DNA from: Flavobacterium sp.
Lineage (GTDB): Bacteria > Bacteroidota > Bacteroidia > Flavobacteriales > Flavobacteriaceae
DNA: 36,483 nt
Direction of reading: 5' to 3'
Assembly (NCBI GenBank): GCA_025351785.1
Contig: JANXVF010000175.1
Location: 1 to 36,483, forward strand
The notes under the pieces are model-generated. The model saw only the letters and a program-made list of their open reading frames with translations. It ran no database searches and was not told the DNA's origin. The position numbers were made by a program, and so were the translations under genes. Shown here in pieces: positions 14,002-22,531 of this stretch. How positions within the stretch are numbered: position 1 is the first letter of the stretch; each line of letters opens with the position of its first letter.

Positions 14002-14991
14002 ATGAATACAATTACTGCTGCAATAACCTCTGTTGGTGGTTATGTACCTGATTTTGTGCTTTCTAATAAACTCTTAGAAACAATGGTAGACACAAATGAT
14101 GAATGGATTTTAACACGCACAGGTATTTCTGAAAGAAGATTATTAAAAGAATCGGGTAAGGGAACTTCATATTTAGCAATAAAAGCCGCTCAAGATTTAT
14201 TAGAAAAAAGTAAAATTGATCCTAAAGAAATTGATTTAGTTATAGTAGCATCTACAACTCCAGATATGCCTGTTGCGGCAACTGCAGTTTTTGTTGCAAC
14301 TCAAATTGGAGCAGTAAATGCATTTGCTTATGATTTGCAAGCGGCATGTTCTGGATTTTTATTCGGAATGTCAACTGCAGCTGCATATATAGAGTCTGGA
14401 AGATATAAAAAAGTTTTGTTAATAGGTGCTGATAAAATGTCATCAATAATTGATTACACTGATAGAGCAACATGTATAATATTTGGTGATGGTGCAGGTG
14501 CAGTTTTATTTGAACCTAATTTTGAGGGGTTGGGTATTCAAGATGAAATTTTAAAATCTGACGGGATAGGAAGAGAATATTTAAAAATTGATGCTGGTGG
14601 TTCAATTTTACCAGCTTCAAAAGAAACAGTCGAAAACAGACAGCATTATGTATTTCAAGACGGAAAAACAGTATATAAATATGCAGTGTCAGGTATGGCA
14701 GATATTAGTGAGAAAATAATGATTCGAAATAATCTTACTAATAATGATGTAAACTGGCTTATTGCACACCAAGCAAACAAACGTATTATCGATGCAACGG
14801 CATCTAGAATGGGGCTGGAGCAAGATAAAGTTTTAATCAATATCCATAAATACGGAAATACAACATCCGCCACTTTACCTTTATTATTATTCGATTTCGA
14901 AAAAAAATTCAAAAAAGGAGATAACCTAATATTTGCTGCTTTTGGTGGCGGATTTACTTGGGGTTCAATATATTTGAAATGGGCATATTAA
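14002..14991 (+). CDS. fabH: 3-oxoacyl-ACP synthase III (KAS III)
   Basis: Starts fatty-acid synthesis by condensing an acyl-CoA primer with malonyl-ACP. The 329-residue product has the full catalytic triad: Cys116 in DLQAACSGFLFG, His256 in IAHQANKRI and Asn286 in HKYGNTTSATLPL. NDEWILTRTGISERR and FGDGAGAVLF are also present. plsX, which often precedes fabH in this cluster elsewhere, is absent; a terminator and about 75 AT-rich bases separate it from rpmF. In Flavobacteria the primer is probably a branched or short acyl-CoA, but that cannot be read here. accB follows after 27 bases. Confidence 0.95.
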   Translation: MNTITAAITSVGGYVPDFVLSNKLLETMVDTNDEWILTRTGISERRLLKESGKGTSYLAIKAAQDLLEKSKIDPKEIDLVIVASTTPDMPVAATAVFVATQIGAVNAFAYDLQAACSGFLFGMSTAAAYIESGRYKKVLLIGADKMSSIIDYTDRATCIIFGDGAGAVLFEPNFEGLGIQDEILKSDGIGREYLKIDAGGSILPASKETVENRQHYVFQDGKTVYKYAVSGMADISEKIMIRNNLTNNDVNWLIAHQANKRIIDATASRMGLEQDKVLINIHKYGNTTSATLPLLLFDFEKKFKKGDNLIFAAFGGGFTWGSIYLKWAY

Positions 14992-15018
14992 ACAATAAAC
15001 TAACTAAAAACACCAATT

Positions 15019-15498
15019 ATGGATTTAAAAGAAATTCAAAACTTAATTAAATTTGTAGCAAATTCTGGAGTTGCAGAAGTTAAACTGGAAATGGATGATG
15101 TTAAAATTACCATCAGAACCACTCTTGAAAATGCAGCACCCGAGGTAACATATTTGCAACAAGCACCTGTGCAACAAGTATTACCTGCTCAAACTCAGCA
15201 GGCAATAAAAGCTCCAGAAAATGTAGCGCCAACGCAACAAATAGAAGATAATTCTAAATTTATTATCATAAAATCTCCAATGATTGGGACTTTTTATAGA
15301 AAACCATCTCCAGACAAACCTGTTTTTACAGCCGTAGGAAGCGCTATTCAAAAAGGAGATGTGCTTTGTGTTATTGAAGCAATGAAGCTTTTTAACGAAA
15401 TTGAAGCAGAAATTTCAGGTAAAATTGTTAAAATTTTGGTAGACGATATGTCTCCAGTAGAGTTTGATCAACCCCTATTTTTAGTAGATCCATCTTAA
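15019..15498 (+). CDS. accB: Biotin carboxyl carrier protein of acetyl-CoA carboxylase
   Basis: Carries CO2 on biotin between biotin carboxylase and carboxyltransferase. The 159-residue protein has an N-terminal MDLKEIQNLIKFVANSGVAE segment, a Pro/Gln/Ala-rich flexible linker at about 45-78, and a biotinyl domain from about 80. The biotinylated residue is Lys123 in VIEAMKLFNEIEAE. It lies 27 bases after fabH and 88 bases before accC, forming a fabH-accB-accC group. The carboxyltransferase genes accA and accD are not in the window. Confidence 0.96.
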   Translation: MDLKEIQNLIKFVANSGVAEVKLEMDDVKITIRTTLENAAPEVTYLQQAPVQQVLPAQTQQAIKAPENVAPTQQIEDNSKFIIIKSPMIGTFYRKPSPDKPVFTAVGSAIQKGDVLCVIEAMKLFNEIEAEISGKIVKILVDDMSPVEFDQPLFLVDPS

Positions 15499-15540
15499 TC
15501 AATTAGAAATTGTGAATTATGAAGTCAAAATCCTAAAATG

Positions 15541-15584
15541 ATTTTAAATTCTTAATTTTAAATTCTTAATTTTTAATTTTAAAT
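15541..15584. repeat. AT-rich 14-base tandem repeat between accB and accC
   Basis: ATTTTAAATTCTTA is repeated exactly (15541-15554 and 15555-15568) and followed by a degenerate third copy up to the accC start. It probably arose by slippage and would form part of the accC leader. Confidence 0.8.
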
Positions 15585-15586
15585 TT

Positions 15587-16933
15587 ATGTTTAAAAAAAT
15601 ATTGATTGCCAATAGAGGTGAAATTGCTCTGCGAGTAATAAGAACCTGCAAAGAAATGGGAATAAAAACAGTAGCCGTTTACTCTACCGCTGATGCTGAA
15701 AGTTTACACGTTAAGTTTGCGGATGAAGCTGTTTGTATTGGTCCACCACCAAGTAATTTATCTTATTTAAAAATGTCAAGCATTATTGCTGCAGCAGAAA
15801 TTACAAATGCTGATGCCATTCATCCAGGATACGGATTTTTATCAGAAAACGCAAAATTTTCAAAAATTTGTCAAGAACACGGAATAAAATTTATTGGTGC
15901 TTCGCCAGAAATGATAGATAAAATGGGAGATAAGGCTTCGGCTAAATCTACTATGAAAGCAGCAGGAGTACCTTGTGTTCCTGGATCAGAAGGATTATTA
16001 GAATCGTTTGAACAAACTCAAAAGCTTGCAAAAGAAATGGGATATCCTGTTATGCTAAAAGCAACAGCTGGAGGGGGTGGAAAAGGAATGCGCGCTGTTT
16101 GGAAAGAAGATGAATTATTGAAAGCATGGGAAAGTGCAAGGCAAGAATCGGCCGCTGCATTTGGAAATGATGGAATGTATCTCGAAAAACTAATTGAAGA
16201 ACCTCGTCATATCGAAATTCAAGTAGTTGGGGATTCTTATGGTAAAGCATGTCATTTATCAGAAAGAGATTGCTCAGTACAAAGACGTCATCAAAAACTG
16301 ACTGAGGAAACCCCATCGCCATTTATGACTGATGATTTAAGAAACAGAATGGGCGAAGCTGCTGTAAAAGCTGCTGAATTTATAAAATATGAAGGAGCTG
16401 GAACTGTAGAATTTTTGGTGGACAAACATCGAAATTTTTATTTTATGGAAATGAATACACGTATCCAGGTGGAGCACCCAATTACGGAACAAGTTATAGA
16501 TTATGATTTGATTAGAGAACAAATTATGGTAGCCGCAGGAATTCCGATTTCGGGTAAAAACTATTTTCCAAATTTGCATGCCATTGAATGTAGAATAAAT
16601 GCTGAAGATCCTTATAATGATTTTAGACCATCGCCAGGAAAAATTACAGTTTTGCATTCGCCTGGAGGACATGGAGTAAGATTGGATACTCACGTTTATG
16701 CAGGATATACCATTCCGCCAAACTACGATTCGATGATTGCAAAGTTAATAACTACTGCTCAAACTAGGCAAGAAGCTATTAATAAAATGAAACGAGCTTT
16801 AGATGAGTTTTATATAGAGGGAATCAAAACCACAATTCCCTTTCACAGACAATTGATGGATGAACCTGATTATGTAGCTGGCAACTACACTACAAAATTC
16901 ATGGAATCCTTTAAGATGAAGGAAGTAGAATAA
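15587..16933 (+). CDS. accC: Biotin carboxylase subunit of acetyl-CoA carboxylase
   Basis: ATP-grasp enzyme that carboxylates biotin on AccB, the first half-reaction of malonyl-CoA formation. The 448-residue product starts [20 protein letters not shown] and has [13 protein letters not shown], the Gly-rich ATP lid [34 protein letters not shown] and the catalytic [14 protein letters not shown]. Length matches E. coli AccC. It ends the fabH-accB-accC group, with a terminator immediately downstream. Confidence 0.97.
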   Translation: MFKKILIANRGEIALRVIRTCKEMGIKTVAVYSTADAESLHVKFADEAVCIGPPPSNLSYLKMSSIIAAAEITNADAIHPGYGFLSENAKFSKICQEHGIKFIGASPEMIDKMGDKASAKSTMKAAGVPCVPGSEGLLESFEQTQKLAKEMGYPVMLKATAGGGGKGMRAVWKEDELLKAWESARQESAAAFGNDGMYLEKLIEEPRHIEIQVVGDSYGKACHLSERDCSVQRRHQKLTEETPSPFMTDDLRNRMGEAAVKAAEFIKYEGAGTVEFLVDKHRNFYFMEMNTRIQVEHPITEQVIDYDLIREQIMVAAGIPISGKNYFPNLHAIECRINAEDPYNDFRPSPGKITVLHSPGGHGVRLDTHVYAGYTIPPNYDSMIAKLITTAQTRQEAINKMKRALDEFYIEGIKTTIPFHRQLMDEPDYVAGNYTTKFMESFKMKEVE

Positions 16934-16940
16934 TAAAAAA

Positions 16941-16968
16941 AGCGATACTTTATGTATCGTTTTTTTTA
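16941..16968 (+). terminator. Intrinsic terminator after accC
   Basis: CGATAC (16943-16948) and GTATCG (16954-16959) form a stem around TTTAT, flanked by A-rich and T-rich runs. It lies between the convergent accC and permease genes and could serve both. Confidence 0.8.
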
Positions 16969-17021
16969 TAACAATATGTGGAACTCTATATTATTTCATA
17001 AAAAATAATATTAAACAGTTT

Positions 17022-18272
17022 TTACATGCCACTGCGAATTGCTTCAACTGGGTCAAGTTTAGACGCAGCTATTGCTGGTAAAATTCCAGATACTAACCCG
17101 ATAACTATAGCTAAGCCAGTACCTAAACAAATATTGAAAAAGCTTAAAACAAATTCGAAGTCGAGTACTTTTGTTAAAACTAAAGCGATAAGCCAAACCA
17201 TGATTATACCAATAAATCCACCTATTAAACATAAAATTACAGCTTCAAATAAAAACTGAAAAAGGATAAATCTATTTTTGGCTCCTAACGACTTTTGAAT
17301 TCCAATTAAATTGGTTCGCTCTTTAACCGATACAAACATAATATTTGCAACACCAAAACCACCTACAAGTAATGAAAATCCTGCAATTATCCAGCCACCA
17401 ACGTTCATACTGCTTATAATTCCGTCAAGCAAATCAGTAAATCCAGAGAAAACATTAATCACAAAATTATCAATATCAGCAGTTTTAAGACCTCTCATAT
17501 TTCGCAATTTTTGTGTTAAATCTGCTTTAAAAGCCTCCATATCAATGCCTTTTTGTGGTTTAATAACTATTACTGGAGTTATAGAATTATTATTATCGCC
17601 ATACATACGTCTTAAAAAGTTTACGGGTATAAATGCAGAAGTATCATTACTATCCCCAAAAAGTCCCGCTCCTTGTTTTTTCAAAATTCCAATTACTGTG
17701 AAGCGTTGTCCATAAAGGCGTACTTGTTTTCCAATAGGATCTACGTTATCAAATAAGCTCGTTGCAATTTCATCACCAATAACTACAACCGCCGCACCTG
17801 AGTTTGATTCAGATTCATTGTAAAATCTACCATCAGAAAATTCAAGTCCTTGAATATCGATAAATTCTTGCGAAACTGGAACAATATTAACCGAACTAAC
17901 AGATTTTGTATCACATTTTATTATTTCGCTTTTAACAAATAATTGAAATGCAAGTTCTTGAGCTTGGGGTAAATTATTTTTCAGATATTGATATTCTTCA
18001 TAATTAACATTCGGAAATTGTTCCCTTTTCCATTTTGGGACAGGTGATGGGCCAAAAGAAAATTTAGCCAAATAGATAGTATTTTTATCTAAACTACTCA
18101 AATCTTTCTTTATTTTATGATCTAATGAATCTACTGCTGCCAAAACTGCGATTATCGAAAATATCCCAATAGTTACTCCAAGCAACGAGAGTAAAGTGCG
18201 CAACTTGTTGTTTCGCAAGGCATTCATGGCAAAACTAAAACTTTCTTTTACCAATCGTAAGTATACTAACAT
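17022..18272 (-). CDS. MacB-type ABC transporter permease (FtsX family)
   Basis: A permease of 416 residues with an N-terminal helix (LRNNKLRTLLSLLGVTIGIFS), a MacB-like periplasmic core domain of about 230 residues, and three C-terminal helices with the FtsX signature (VKERTNLIGIQKSLGAKNRF, then ILPAIAASKLDPVEAIRSGM). MacB-type permeases act in mechanotransmission or efflux with an ATPase and periplasmic partner. Neither the ATPase nor an adaptor gene adjoins it, so the partner is encoded elsewhere. The substrate is unknown. The 263-base gap to purH (18273-18535) shows only AT-rich sequence and the purH promoter box. Confidence 0.9.
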   Translation of the reverse strand: MLVYLRLVKESFSFAMNALRNNKLRTLLSLLGVTIGIFSIIAVLAAVDSLDHKIKKDLSSLDKNTIYLAKFSFGPSPVPKWKREQFPNVNYEEYQYLKNNLPQAQELAFQLFVKSEIIKCDTKSVSSVNIVPVSQEFIDIQGLEFSDGRFYNESESNSGAAVVVIGDEIATSLFDNVDPIGKQVRLYGQRFTVIGILKKQGAGLFGDSNDTSAFIPVNFLRRMYGDNNNSITPVIVIKPQKGIDMEAFKADLTQKLRNMRGLKTADIDNFVINVFSGFTDLLDGIISSMNVGGWIIAGFSLLVGGFGVANIMFVSVKERTNLIGIQKSLGAKNRFILFQFLFEAVILCLIGGFIGIIMVWLIALVLTKVLDFEFVLSFFNICLGTGLAIVIGLVSGILPAIAASKLDPVEAIRSGM

Positions 18273-18506
18273 AAGGAATTTTTAGACTTGTAAATTTATA
18301 ATATTAGTGTTTATAATTTATATTTTGTTACATCAAAAAATGAATTGAATTTATTGTAATGTTAGTATTAGCAAATACAAAGAAGATAGATATAAATAGA
18401 AATAAATTTATTTTCCAAAAAGGAATATAATTAAAAATAGTACACAATTTTAAATAAAAGAATCTTATATTTTAAATCCTTTCAAAAATATTAGATATAA
18501 AAAAAC

Positions 18507-18514
18507 TACATTTG
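18507..18514 (+). promoter_or_regulatory. Putative -7 promoter box (TACATTTG) for purH
   Basis: Exact TAnnTTTG, 21 bases before the purH ATG. No purine-riboswitch-like structure and no -33 TTG were seen in the AT-rich upstream stretch. Confidence 0.5.
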
Positions 18515-18535
18515 TTTGCTTAACAACACTACACG

Positions 18536-20068
18536 ATGAGCACAACAAAAACTATTAAATCTGCATTAATCTCAGTTTTTTCAAAAGAGGGTTTAGAACC
18601 TATAGTTAGAAAACTTCATGAACAAAAAGTTACATTATATTCAACTGGAGGCACTGAAATATTTATAAAAAATTTAGGAATTCCTGTTATTCCAGTTGAA
18701 GATATAACCGATTTTCCTGAGATTTTAGGTGGTAGAGTAAAAACGTTGCATCCTAAAATTTTTGGTGGAATTTTAAATCGGCAAGACAACCCAAATGATG
18801 TGTTGCAACTGGAGCAATTTAAAATTCCACAAATAGATTTGGTGATTGTAGATTTGTATCCGTTTGAAAAAACCGTCGCTTCTGGAGCTACAGAAAGTGA
18901 AATAATTGAAAAAATTGACGTTGGAGGAATTTCTTTAATAAGAGCAGGAGCTAAAAATTTTAAGGATACTGTTATTATTGCTTCAGTAAATGAGTATAGT
19001 TTGTTTTTTGATATAATTTTAAATGGAAATGCCACTACTTTAAGCCAAAGAAGAGTTTTTGCAGCTAAAGCTTTTCATGTGTCATCACATTATGACACTC
19101 ACATTTTTAATTATTTTTCTATTTCCAATGATGATAATGCTATTTTTAAAGTTAGTACCGATGGAGGCAAGGAATTGCGTTATGGAGAAAACCCTCACCA
19201 ACGCGGTTTTTATTTTGGAAATTTTGATGCCATGTTTACAAAACTACATGGCAAAGAGCTATCCTATAATAATTTACTTGATGTTGATGCGGCAGTAAAT
19301 TTGATATCTGAGTTTAAAAACGAAAATCCAACTTTTGCAATCCTGAAACATAATAATGCTTGTGGACTTGCCACCAGAAAAACAATGGTAGAAGCATATA
19401 AATCTGCTTTAGCTTGCGATCCAACTTCGGCTTTTGGTGGAGTTTTAATATCAAATGGCACAATTAACCTGGAAACGGCAACTGAAATAAACTCGCTTTT
19501 TTGTGAAGTTTTAATCGCTCCTGCCTTTGATGACAGTGCTGTGGAAATACTATCAGAAAAGAAAAATCGAATATTATTAGTTCTAAAAGAAGTCGATTTG
19601 CCTCAAAAACAAGTTCGGTCTTGTTTAAATGGCTTATTAATTCAAGATAGAAATAATGTTACAGACTCTAAACAGCTGTTAAAAAATGTTACAACTACAA
19701 ATCCTTCAAATCAAGAATTAGACGATTTAATTTTTGCATCAAAAATTTGTAAAAATACAAAATCCAATACCATAATTTTTGCAAAAAATGGCACTTTAAT
19801 TTCTTCTGGAACAGGTCAAACTTCTCGAGTTGATGCCTTAAAACAAGCGATTGATAAAGCTAATAGTTTTGAATTTGATTTAAAAGGAGCAGTAATGGCA
19901 AGTGATGCTTTTTTTCCATTCGCAGATTGTGTTGAGCTTGCACATCATGCAGGAATTACAGCAATAATTCAGCCTGGAGGATCTATAAAAGACAAACTAA
20001 GTATCGATTATTGTAACGAAAATAAAGTTGCAATGGTATTTACTGGCACACGTCATTTTAAACATTAA
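18536..20068 (+). CDS. purH: Bifunctional AICAR transformylase / IMP cyclohydrolase
   Basis: Last two steps of purine synthesis: AICAR to FAICAR using 10-formyl-THF, then ring closure to IMP. The 510-residue product has an N-terminal MGS-like IMP cyclohydrolase domain (LYSTGGTEIFIK, LGGRVKTLHPKIFGGIL) and a C-terminal transformylase domain (LRYGENPHQRG, LKHNNACGLA). It ends with QPGGSIKDKLSIDYC and MVFTGTRHFKH. Length is normal. It has its own promoter box and lies 54 bases ahead of mreB, which also has a box, so the two are probably separate units with some read-through. Confidence 0.97.
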   Translation: MSTTKTIKSALISVFSKEGLEPIVRKLHEQKVTLYSTGGTEIFIKNLGIPVIPVEDITDFPEILGGRVKTLHPKIFGGILNRQDNPNDVLQLEQFKIPQIDLVIVDLYPFEKTVASGATESEIIEKIDVGGISLIRAGAKNFKDTVIIASVNEYSLFFDIILNGNATTLSQRRVFAAKAFHVSSHYDTHIFNYFSISNDDNAIFKVSTDGGKELRYGENPHQRGFYFGNFDAMFTKLHGKELSYNNLLDVDAAVNLISEFKNENPTFAILKHNNACGLATRKTMVEAYKSALACDPTSAFGGVLISNGTINLETATEINSLFCEVLIAPAFDDSAVEILSEKKNRILLVLKEVDLPQKQVRSCLNGLLIQDRNNVTDSKQLLKNVTTTNPSNQELDDLIFASKICKNTKSNTIIFAKNGTLISSGTGQTSRVDALKQAIDKANSFEFDLKGAVMASDAFFPFADCVELAHHAGITAIIQPGGSIKDKLSIDYCNENKVAMVFTGTRHFKH

Positions 20069-20074
20069 TTTGTT

Positions 20075-20082
20075 TAACTTTG
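20075..20082 (+). promoter_or_regulatory. Putative -7 promoter box (TAACTTTG) for the mre operon
   Basis: Exact TAnnTTTG directly after purH, giving a leader of about 36-40 bases before the mreB ATG. Confidence 0.5.
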
Positions 20083-20122
20083 CATTACAAAACTTATTAA
20101 CTATTTAACCCTTAAAAGACCT

Positions 20123-21151
20123 ATGGGATTTTTTGATTTCATGACCGAGGACATCGCGATAGACCTTGGAACCGCAAACACATTAATTATTCATAATGAT
20201 AAAGTTGTAATCGATAGTCCTTCGATTGTGGCTAGAGATAGAATTTCTGGAAAAATAATTGCCGTTGGTAAAGAGGCAAATATGATGCAAGGAAAAACCC
20301 ATGAAAATATCAAAACCATACGTCCCTTAAAAGATGGTGTAATTGCCGATTTTGATGCGTCTGAGCAAATGATTAAAATGTTCATAAAAAGTATTCCTGC
20401 ACTTAAGAAAAAAATGTTTCAGCCTGCACTTCGCATGGTAGTTTGCATCCCTTCTGGTATAACCGAAGTAGAAATGAGAGCAGTAAAGGAAAGTTGCGAA
20501 CGTGTAAACGGTAAGGAAGTTTATCTTATTCATGAACCTATGGCCGCTGCAATCGGAATAGGAATTGATATTATGCAACCTAAAGGAAACATGATTGTAG
20601 ATATTGGAGGAGGAACTACAGAAATTGCTGTTATAGCTTTAGGTGGAATTGTTTGTGATAAATCAGTTAAAATTGCAGGAGATGTTTTTACAAATGACAT
20701 TATTTATTATATGCGAACCCAACATAATTTATTTGTAGGCGAAACTACTGCCGAGAAAATAAAAATTACTATCGGTGCAGCTACAGATCAGTTAGAAACT
20801 CCACCAGACGACATGTCTGTTCAAGGAAGAGATTTACTAACCGGAAAACCAAAACAAGTAGAAGTTTCTTTTAGAGAAATCGCAAAAGCATTAGATAAAT
20901 CAATCCAAAGAATTGAAGATGCGGTGATGGAAACACTATCTCAAACGCCACCAGAATTGGCAGCCGATATTTACAACACAGGAATTTATCTTGCTGGCGG
21001 AGGATCAATGTTGCGAGGATTAGATAAAAGAATTTCGCTAAAAACAGATTTGCCAGTTTATATAGCTGAAGATCCTTTGAAGGCCGTTGTTAGAGGAACT
21101 GGAATGGCACTAAAAAATATACCAAAATTTAGAAGTATTTTAATAAAATAG
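20123..21151 (+). CDS. mreB: Rod shape-determining protein MreB
   Basis: Actin-like filament protein that guides lateral wall synthesis under the inner membrane. In the 342-residue product the phosphate-1 loop is DLGTANT (14-20) and the phosphate-2 loop is IVDIGGGTTEIAV (158-170). The adenosine motif is around YLAGGGSMLRGL near the C-terminus. The short N-terminal MGFFDF may act as a membrane-binding segment. It heads the mreB-mreC-mreD-PBP2-rodA operon; mreC follows after 53 bases that include the small inverted repeat CAGTA/TACTG. Confidence 0.98.
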   Translation: MGFFDFMTEDIAIDLGTANTLIIHNDKVVIDSPSIVARDRISGKIIAVGKEANMMQGKTHENIKTIRPLKDGVIADFDASEQMIKMFIKSIPALKKKMFQPALRMVVCIPSGITEVEMRAVKESCERVNGKEVYLIHEPMAAAIGIGIDIMQPKGNMIVDIGGGTTEIAVIALGGIVCDKSVKIAGDVFTNDIIYYMRTQHNLFVGETTAEKIKITIGAATDQLETPPDDMSVQGRDLLTGKPKQVEVSFREIAKALDKSIQRIEDAVMETLSQTPPELAADIYNTGIYLAGGGSMLRGLDKRISLKTDLPVYIAEDPLKAVVRGTGMALKNIPKFRSILIK

Positions 21152-21204
21152 TTTTAAAAAAAAATACAGTAAACTAAATACTGAACTCTGAATACTTTTT
21201 TAAG

Positions 21205-22032
21205 ATGCAGCAAATATTTAATTTTATATTTAAAAACAGCCTTCGAATGCTGTTTTTGCTGCTTATGATAGTTTCGTTATCACTGACAATTCAGTCACAT
21301 TCCTATCATAAAAGTAAGATAATAAGTTCGGCAAATTTTTTATCTGGTGGCGTTTATGAAGAAGTTAACTCTGTAAACGAATACTTTGGTCTTAAAACTA
21401 AAAATCAGGAATTAGCATTAGAAAATGCTCGATTAAAGAGTCTTTTGTTTAATTTAAAAGACACAACCAAAGCGCCAAAATTTGATACAATAAAAGGTGT
21501 AAGAAAAATTGATTTGATAATTTCGAAGGTTATTAAAAATTGTTACAGTTCGCAAGAAAATTTCATTACCCTAAATTCTGGATTTAAACAAGGTGTTCAA
21601 TCTGATATGGGAGTTATTAATAGTCTTGGAATTGTAGGAATCATCGAAAACACATCAGCTAATTATGCAACAGTCTTGAGCATTTTAAATGTAAAATCTC
21701 AAATAAATGCCAAGCTCAAAAAATCAAATCATTTTGGTTCATTAGTTTGGGACGGAAAAAGCACAGGATATGTTCAACTAATTGACGTTCCGAGATTAGC
21801 TTCTGTTAAAAAAGGAGATACTATTGTTACTGGTGGTCAATCGACAATTTTTCCAGAAAACATCAATATTGGTACTATCGCAAATATTTATACTGATGAT
21901 CAAACCAACTTTTTTACTATAAATATTAAATTGTTTAATGACATGACAAACTTAGGTCATGTGTACATTATTAAAAGCAAAGACAAAAAGGAAATTGACG
22001 AATTAGAAAAAAAATCTAAAAAAGATGAATAG
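21205..22032 (+). CDS. mreC: Rod shape-determining protein MreC
   Basis: Bitopic protein linking MreB to the periplasmic wall synthases and activating PBP2. The 275-residue product has a cytoplasmic stub, a membrane helix at about 12-28, a coiled coil at about 50-75 (TKNQELALENARLKSLL), and the double beta-barrel domain with GVQSDMGVINSLGIVGII and VKKGDTIVTGGQSTIFPENI. A charged Lys-rich tail ends the protein. Its stop overlaps the start of mreD by 8 bases. Confidence 0.95.
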   Translation: MQQIFNFIFKNSLRMLFLLLMIVSLSLTIQSHSYHKSKIISSANFLSGGVYEEVNSVNEYFGLKTKNQELALENARLKSLLFNLKDTTKAPKFDTIKGVRKIDLIISKVIKNCYSSQENFITLNSGFKQGVQSDMGVINSLGIVGIIENTSANYATVLSILNVKSQINAKLKKSNHFGSLVWDGKSTGYVQLIDVPRLASVKKGDTIVTGGQSTIFPENINIGTIANIYTDDQTNFFTINIKLFNDMTNLGHVYIIKSKDKKEIDELEKKSKKDE

Positions 22033-22531
22033 CACTTTGTTATATAATCTGTCTCGATTTGTTTTGTTGCTCGCAGCACAAGTTCTGATTTTTAATAATA
22101 TAAATTTTTTAGGATATGTAAACCCGTTTCCCTACATCATATTTATAATTTTATATCCTGTAAATGGAAATAAATATGGTTTACTTTTAGCGAGTTTCTT
22201 CTTAGGATTAACCATTGATTTATTTTGTAACTCTGGTGGAGTTCATGCTACTGCTTGTGTTTTATTAGCTTTTTTGAGACCATATTTATTTCGATTTTCT
22301 TTCGGATTAAGTTACGAATATCAAACAGTCAGACTTAACGACAGTTTAACTCCAGAACGATTTTCATTTATTTTTCTGGCAGTTATTATTCATCATTTTA
22401 CATTATTTATTTTAGAAATTTTTACCCTCGAGTTTATCTGGGGTATTCTTTTAAGAACTTTGATAAGTACTATCTTTACAATATTACTGTGTATTCTTAT
22501 AATTTACTTAATCAAGCCAAATAAGCGATGA
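22025..22531 (+). CDS. mreD: Rod shape-determining protein MreD
   Basis: Small inner-membrane partner of MreC, 168 residues with about five hydrophobic segments. FLGLTIDLFCNSGGVHATACVLLAFLRPYLFR is the family's conserved part, in which D-F-x-x-S-G-G-x-H is typical. It overlaps mreC by 8 bases and the PBP2 gene by 4 (ATGA), a sign of coupled translation. Confidence 0.92.
   Translation: MNSTLLYNLSRFVLLLAAQVLIFNNINFLGYVNPFPYIIFIILYPVNGNKYGLLLASFFLGLTIDLFCNSGGVHATACVLLAFLRPYLFRFSFGLSYEYQTVRLNDSLTPERFSFIFLAVIIHHFTLFILEIFTLEFIWGILLRTLISTIFTILLCILIIYLIKPNKR

Noticed and set aside
15541..15584. Possible CRISPR-like or regulatory repeat array between accB and accC
   Set aside because: Two exact 14-base AT-rich copies plus one degenerate copy, no spacers; simple slippage repeat.
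17022..18272. Complete MacAB-type efflux operon
   Set aside because: Only the permease is present; there is no ATPase or adaptor gene on either side.
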